DNA of 64,000 nucleotides from JBLIDK01 sp047632595 (GTDB lineage: Bacteria > Bacteroidota > Bacteroidia > Sphingobacteriales > Sphingobacteriaceae): contig JBLIDK010000005.1 in the NCBI GenBank assembly GCA_047632595.1, positions 1 to 64,000 on the forward strand. Direction: 5' to 3'. Shown in pieces: positions 61,535-64,000 of this stretch (positions are counted from its first letter, which is position 1; each line of letters begins with the position of its first letter). The translations under genes were made by a program, and so were the position numbers. The notes under the pieces were generated by a model. That model was given only the letters and a program-made list of their open reading frames with translations. It was not told where the DNA came from and did no database searches.

Positions 61535-62781
61535 GTGAGACCAATTTTCGAAAGCAAATTTTGGAAACCGAGGGTTATTTTGGGGAATATGGAGGGGCTT
61601 ATATCCCAGAAGTATTAAAAAATAACGTAGATGAGGTGCGAGATGCTTTTGCAGAAGCTGTTAAGGACACTAAATTTTTAAACGAATTAGAAGAAGGGTA
61701 TAAAAACTTTGCCTGTAGACCTACTCCAGTTATTCATCTAAAAAATTTAAGTACAAAATTCGGGAGTGATGTTTATATCAAAGCAGAAAGCATGCTTCAC
61801 ACTGGTGCACATAAAATAAACCATTGTGTTGGGCAAATTATATTGGCTAAGCGCATGGGTAGAAAGCGAATTGTTGCAGAAACGGGTGCTGGTCAGCATG
61901 GTTTAGCTACTGCTGCTGTTTGTGCTAAATACAAAATGCCTGCAACCATTTATATGGGAAAAAAGGATTACGAGCGTCAACGACCAAATGTTTTTTGGAT
62001 GGAGCAAATGGGAGCTACTGTAATACCCGTTGAACAAGGAGAGCAAACATTAAATGATGCTATTATTGCCGCATTTCAAGACTTAACCAGTAATCCACAA
62101 ACATCTCATTATCTTTTGGGTTCTGCTTTAGGACCACATCCTTATCCTGTAATGAACACCTACTTTCAAAAAGTAGTAGGAGAGGAAGCAAAAAAGCAAT
62201 TTAAGGAGCTTACTGGTCAGTTGCCAGATGTTGTAATGGCTTGCGCGGGTGGCGGAAGTAATGCAATGGGTATTCTTTTCGATTTTCTAGATGAAAAATC
62301 AAAACTTATAGCAGTTGAAGCCGGAGGGGTTGGAACAGAAACAGGAGAACATGCGGCGAAAGTTACTTATGGTAAAGTTGGTGTTTTTGAAGGATTTAAG
62401 TCCTATTTTTTGCAAGATGGAAACGGAAATATTTCAAACACCTCAAGTATTTCAGCGGGTTTAGATTACTGTGGGATAAGTCCAATTTTGGCTTGGTTAT
62501 ACGATCAAAAAAGGGTTGATTTTACAGTGGCGAATGATGAACAAGCACTTGCTGCTGCAAAATTAATGATGTTAGAAGAAGGCATAATACCTGCTCTTGA
62601 AAGTTCTCATGCTTTGGCAGATGGATTTAGATTAGCTCAAGAAAAAACGGGTCAAAAAATTCTAATAAACCTTAGCGGAAGGGGAGAAAAAGATCTGTTC
62701 ATCTTATTTAAAAAACTGCAACCTCAAAAATATATGAATTTTTTGAACTCAGAATTAAGTGAATTGGAGGTTTTAGCATGA
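61531..62781 (+). CDS. trpB: Tryptophan synthase beta subunit
   Basis: A 416-residue PLP enzyme joining indole and serine. The PLP Lys95 is in HTGAHKINHCVGQ, the catalytic Glu in AETGAGQHGLAT, the phosphate loop in ACAGGGSNAMG and the pyridine Ser in LINLSGRGEKD. It is of the standard trpB1 length. Segments such as MGKKDYERQRPNVFWMEQMGATVIPV differ from the usual MGxxDxxRQxLNVxRMxLLGAxV. It overlaps both trpCF and trpA by ATGA. Confidence 0.95.
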   Translation: MSETNFRKQILETEGYFGEYGGAYIPEVLKNNVDEVRDAFAEAVKDTKFLNELEEGYKNFACRPTPVIHLKNLSTKFGSDVYIKAESMLHTGAHKINHCVGQIILAKRMGRKRIVAETGAGQHGLATAAVCAKYKMPATIYMGKKDYERQRPNVFWMEQMGATVIPVEQGEQTLNDAIIAAFQDLTSNPQTSHYLLGSALGPHPYPVMNTYFQKVVGEEAKKQFKELTGQLPDVVMACAGGGSNAMGILFDFLDEKSKLIAVEAGGVGTETGEHAAKVTYGKVGVFEGFKSYFLQDGNGNISNTSSISAGLDYCGISPILAWLYDQKRVDFTVANDEQALAAAKLMMLEEGIIPALESSHALADGFRLAQEKTGQKILINLSGRGEKDLFILFKKLQPQKYMNFLNSELSELEVLA

Positions 62782-63497
62782 AGAAAATACAAATAATGGC
62801 TCATTGGGTTTTAGGCTACCCAACTCTTGAAGAATCTCTTGAGGTTTTAGAGCAATATGCAGAAACTGGATTTGAATGGTTAGAAATTCAGATTCCATTT
62901 AGTCACCCTACAGCCGATGGGTTTACAATTACCGATGCGAATCGTGTGGCAGTGCCAAATATTCAAGGTATTGAACAGGTTTGTAAGTCAATTGCCTTGT
63001 TGAAACAAAAATTTCCAACAACCAAAATAGCGATAATGACTTATTACAATAAGTTTTTTGGCTTAGGTGATAAGGTTGAAGAGCAATTGAAAACTGCCGG
63101 TGTTGATGCTCTTATTTTACCAGATTTACCTTTTGATTCAAGAGAATTTTTGCAAATCAATAAAAGTATTGATGTAATACCCGTTATTGCACCTAATATT
63201 TCCAAAAAACGATTAACTCAACTATTGGAAGTTGATTTTCAATACTTGTATATGATGAGTAATTTTAACATTACTGGAGCCGAATTTAAGTTGCATAAAG
63301 ATGTAAAATCTCAAATAGAATTAATTAGAGGCAAAAACAACGTAAAAGTAGGTATTGGTTTTGGTGTTACTTCAGTTTCACATGTTAAACAAGTTCTTGC
63401 TTTGGCTGATTTTGCAATTATTGGTAGTGCATTTTTTAGAGCATTTGAGGAAAATGAATTGAAAGAATATCTTAATCAATTTAAAGGTTTAAATTAA
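62778..63497 (+). CDS. trpA: Tryptophan synthase alpha subunit, divergent and short
   Basis: A 239-residue TIM-barrel subunit, shorter than the usual 250-270 because it lacks the N-terminal helix. The two catalytic acids are kept with correct 11-residue spacing: Glu36 in WLEIQIPFSHP and Asp47 in PTADGFTI. The normally invariant ELGxPFSDP reads EIQIPFSHP, and the phosphate-binding loop reads MMSNFNITGAEF where SxxGVTG is usual. It should cleave indole-3-glycerol phosphate and channel indole to TrpB. Context and catalytic residues make the assignment firm; activity could be altered. Confidence 0.88.
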   Translation: MKKIQIMAHWVLGYPTLEESLEVLEQYAETGFEWLEIQIPFSHPTADGFTITDANRVAVPNIQGIEQVCKSIALLKQKFPTTKIAIMTYYNKFFGLGDKVEEQLKTAGVDALILPDLPFDSREFLQINKSIDVIPVIAPNISKKRLTQLLEVDFQYLYMMSNFNITGAEFKLHKDVKSQIELIRGKNNVKVGIGFGVTSVSHVKQVLALADFAIIGSAFFRAFEENELKEYLNQFKGLN

Positions 63498-63511
63498 CTT
63501 GAGTATTTGGT

Positions 63512-63519
63512 AGCTTTGT
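63512..63519 (+). promoter_or_regulatory. -7 box before the last partial gene
   Basis: TAGCTTTG, a perfect TAnnTTTG, lies 26 bp before ATG 63546, so this gene probably has its own start of transcription. No -33 at normal spacing is seen and no terminator separates it from trpA. Confidence 0.4.
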
Positions 63520-63545
63520 GAAGGAAAAACGTACACAAACTTTAC

Positions 63546-64000
63546 ATGGATAAGCTTCAGCTATTAAAAAAAATTGAGAATCTTCTTACTCAATTGCAGA
63601 GTCAAAATCATCACATGCAAAATACAAAGCAAGTGTATGATGTTGATATAAAATATTTTGACACCTCATTAGATTACCTCAACTCACTCTGGTCTATGGT
63701 AATAAAAAACAGAGACGCCTTTATATCAGAAGGGAAGGAGCCAACTAAATTTTATTTTAAAGAAGAATTAGACAAAGAAGAAGAATACCTTAATCTGAGC
63801 AAAAATATGGATGAAGTTTTAAAAGAAACTGATCCTGAAGTGGCTAAAAAATCTGAAGAAGTAAAAGAAAATCCTAAAACAAACAATCAAAACATTTTTG
63901 AACAACTTGCTCCAGGTACTGCACCTGCTAAAATGACTTCCGAGTCTAATAGATTAGTAAACGAATCAGATGAAGTTTTGAAGAAAGCAAATAACAGTTT
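63546..64000 (+). CDS. Unrecognised protein, N-terminal part (cut by window edge)
   Basis: The frame from ATG 63546 (MDKLQLLKKIENLLTQLQSQ) is open to the window end, about 151 codons. The visible part is hydrophilic, with no signal peptide or membrane segment. It has charged, probably helical stretches (KEELDKEEEYLNLSKNMDEVLKE) and a low-complexity Glu/Lys/Asn linker (KKSEEVKENPKTNNQN). I do not recognise a domain. Codon use resembles its neighbours. The function is unknown. Confidence 0.7.
   Translation, partial: MDKLQLLKKIENLLTQLQSQNHHMQNTKQVYDVDIKYFDTSLDYLNSLWSMVIKNRDAFISEGKEPTKFYFKEELDKEEEYLNLSKNMDEVLKETDPEVAKKSEEVKENPKTNNQNIFEQLAPGTAPAKMTSESNRLVNESDEVLKKANNS

Noticed and set aside
1..64000. 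CRISPR arrays, insertion sequences, prophage or toxin-antitoxin genes
   Set aside because: No regularly spaced direct repeats, transposase-like or integrase-like proteins, or phage structural genes were seen on either strand.

Overview
The window comes from an AT-rich, Gram-negative member of the phylum Bacteroidota, most likely Flavobacteriales or a close relative. The support is: two type IX secretion (T9SS) outer-membrane components (PorT-like, PorG-like), several secreted proteins with T9SS C-terminal sorting regions, the order nadK-porG-uppS-bamA-ompH-ompH-murI, menaquinone genes, OMP_b-brl_3-type barrels, and many start sites preceded by the Bacteroidota -7 box TAnnTTTG. I cannot name the species. 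Almost everything is chromosomal housekeeping; I see no insertion sequence, prophage, CRISPR array or plasmid function.

Layout. 1-7745 (minus): a co-directional series with a split transketolase (N and C halves) separated by two paralogous secreted von Willebrand A proteins, then an ECF sigma factor, a membrane anti-sigma-like protein and a small secreted Spy-like protein, then a class III aminotransferase and the start of msrA. 7746-8163: non-coding divergent region with a strong hairpin. 8164-11715 (plus): methylcitrate-cycle operon prpD-prpB-prpC. 11790-18256 (minus): Bcp peroxiredoxin, M23 peptidase, FAH-family hydrolase, small T9SS cargo, M3 oligopeptidase, UbiA prenyltransferase, EngB. 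18289-29476 (plus): ubiE/menG, porT, an SDR, a secreted zinc metalloprotease and a 2397-residue multi-repeat secreted protein. 29476-40153 (plus): yqeY, cvpA, alpha/beta hydrolase, CBS protein, nadK, porG, uppS, bamA, two ompH/skp genes, murI and an isolated nuoH. 40203-43118 (minus): M16 peptidase. 43119-44164: non-coding hairpin-rich stretch and three tRNA genes (Pro, Arg, Ser). 44165-47134: purB, a decayed TetR gene, queG. 47232-53859 (plus): TetR regulator plus a complete RND efflux operon. 53856-56637 (minus): a decayed outer-membrane barrel gene and an iron alcohol dehydrogenase. 56781-63497 (plus): trpR-trpE-trpGD-trpCF-trpB-trpA, followed by an unrecognised partial gene.

Most notable points. 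(1) The trp operon has the enteric-type layout, with trpGD and trpCF fusions and its own TrpR-family repressor overlapping trpE, which is unusual for Bacteroidota and suggests transfer of the whole pathway. (2) Two VWA proteins lie between the halves of a split transketolase. (3) An ECF sigma module contains an anti-sigma-like protein with a motif repeated three times. (4) A TetR pseudogene lies about 1 kb from an intact homologue that heads an efflux operon. (5) nuoH stands alone behind murI. (6) The RND permease carries an extra multi-helix insertion. No clearly undescribed multi-gene system was found; the VWA/transketolase/sigma series is the nearest candidate.
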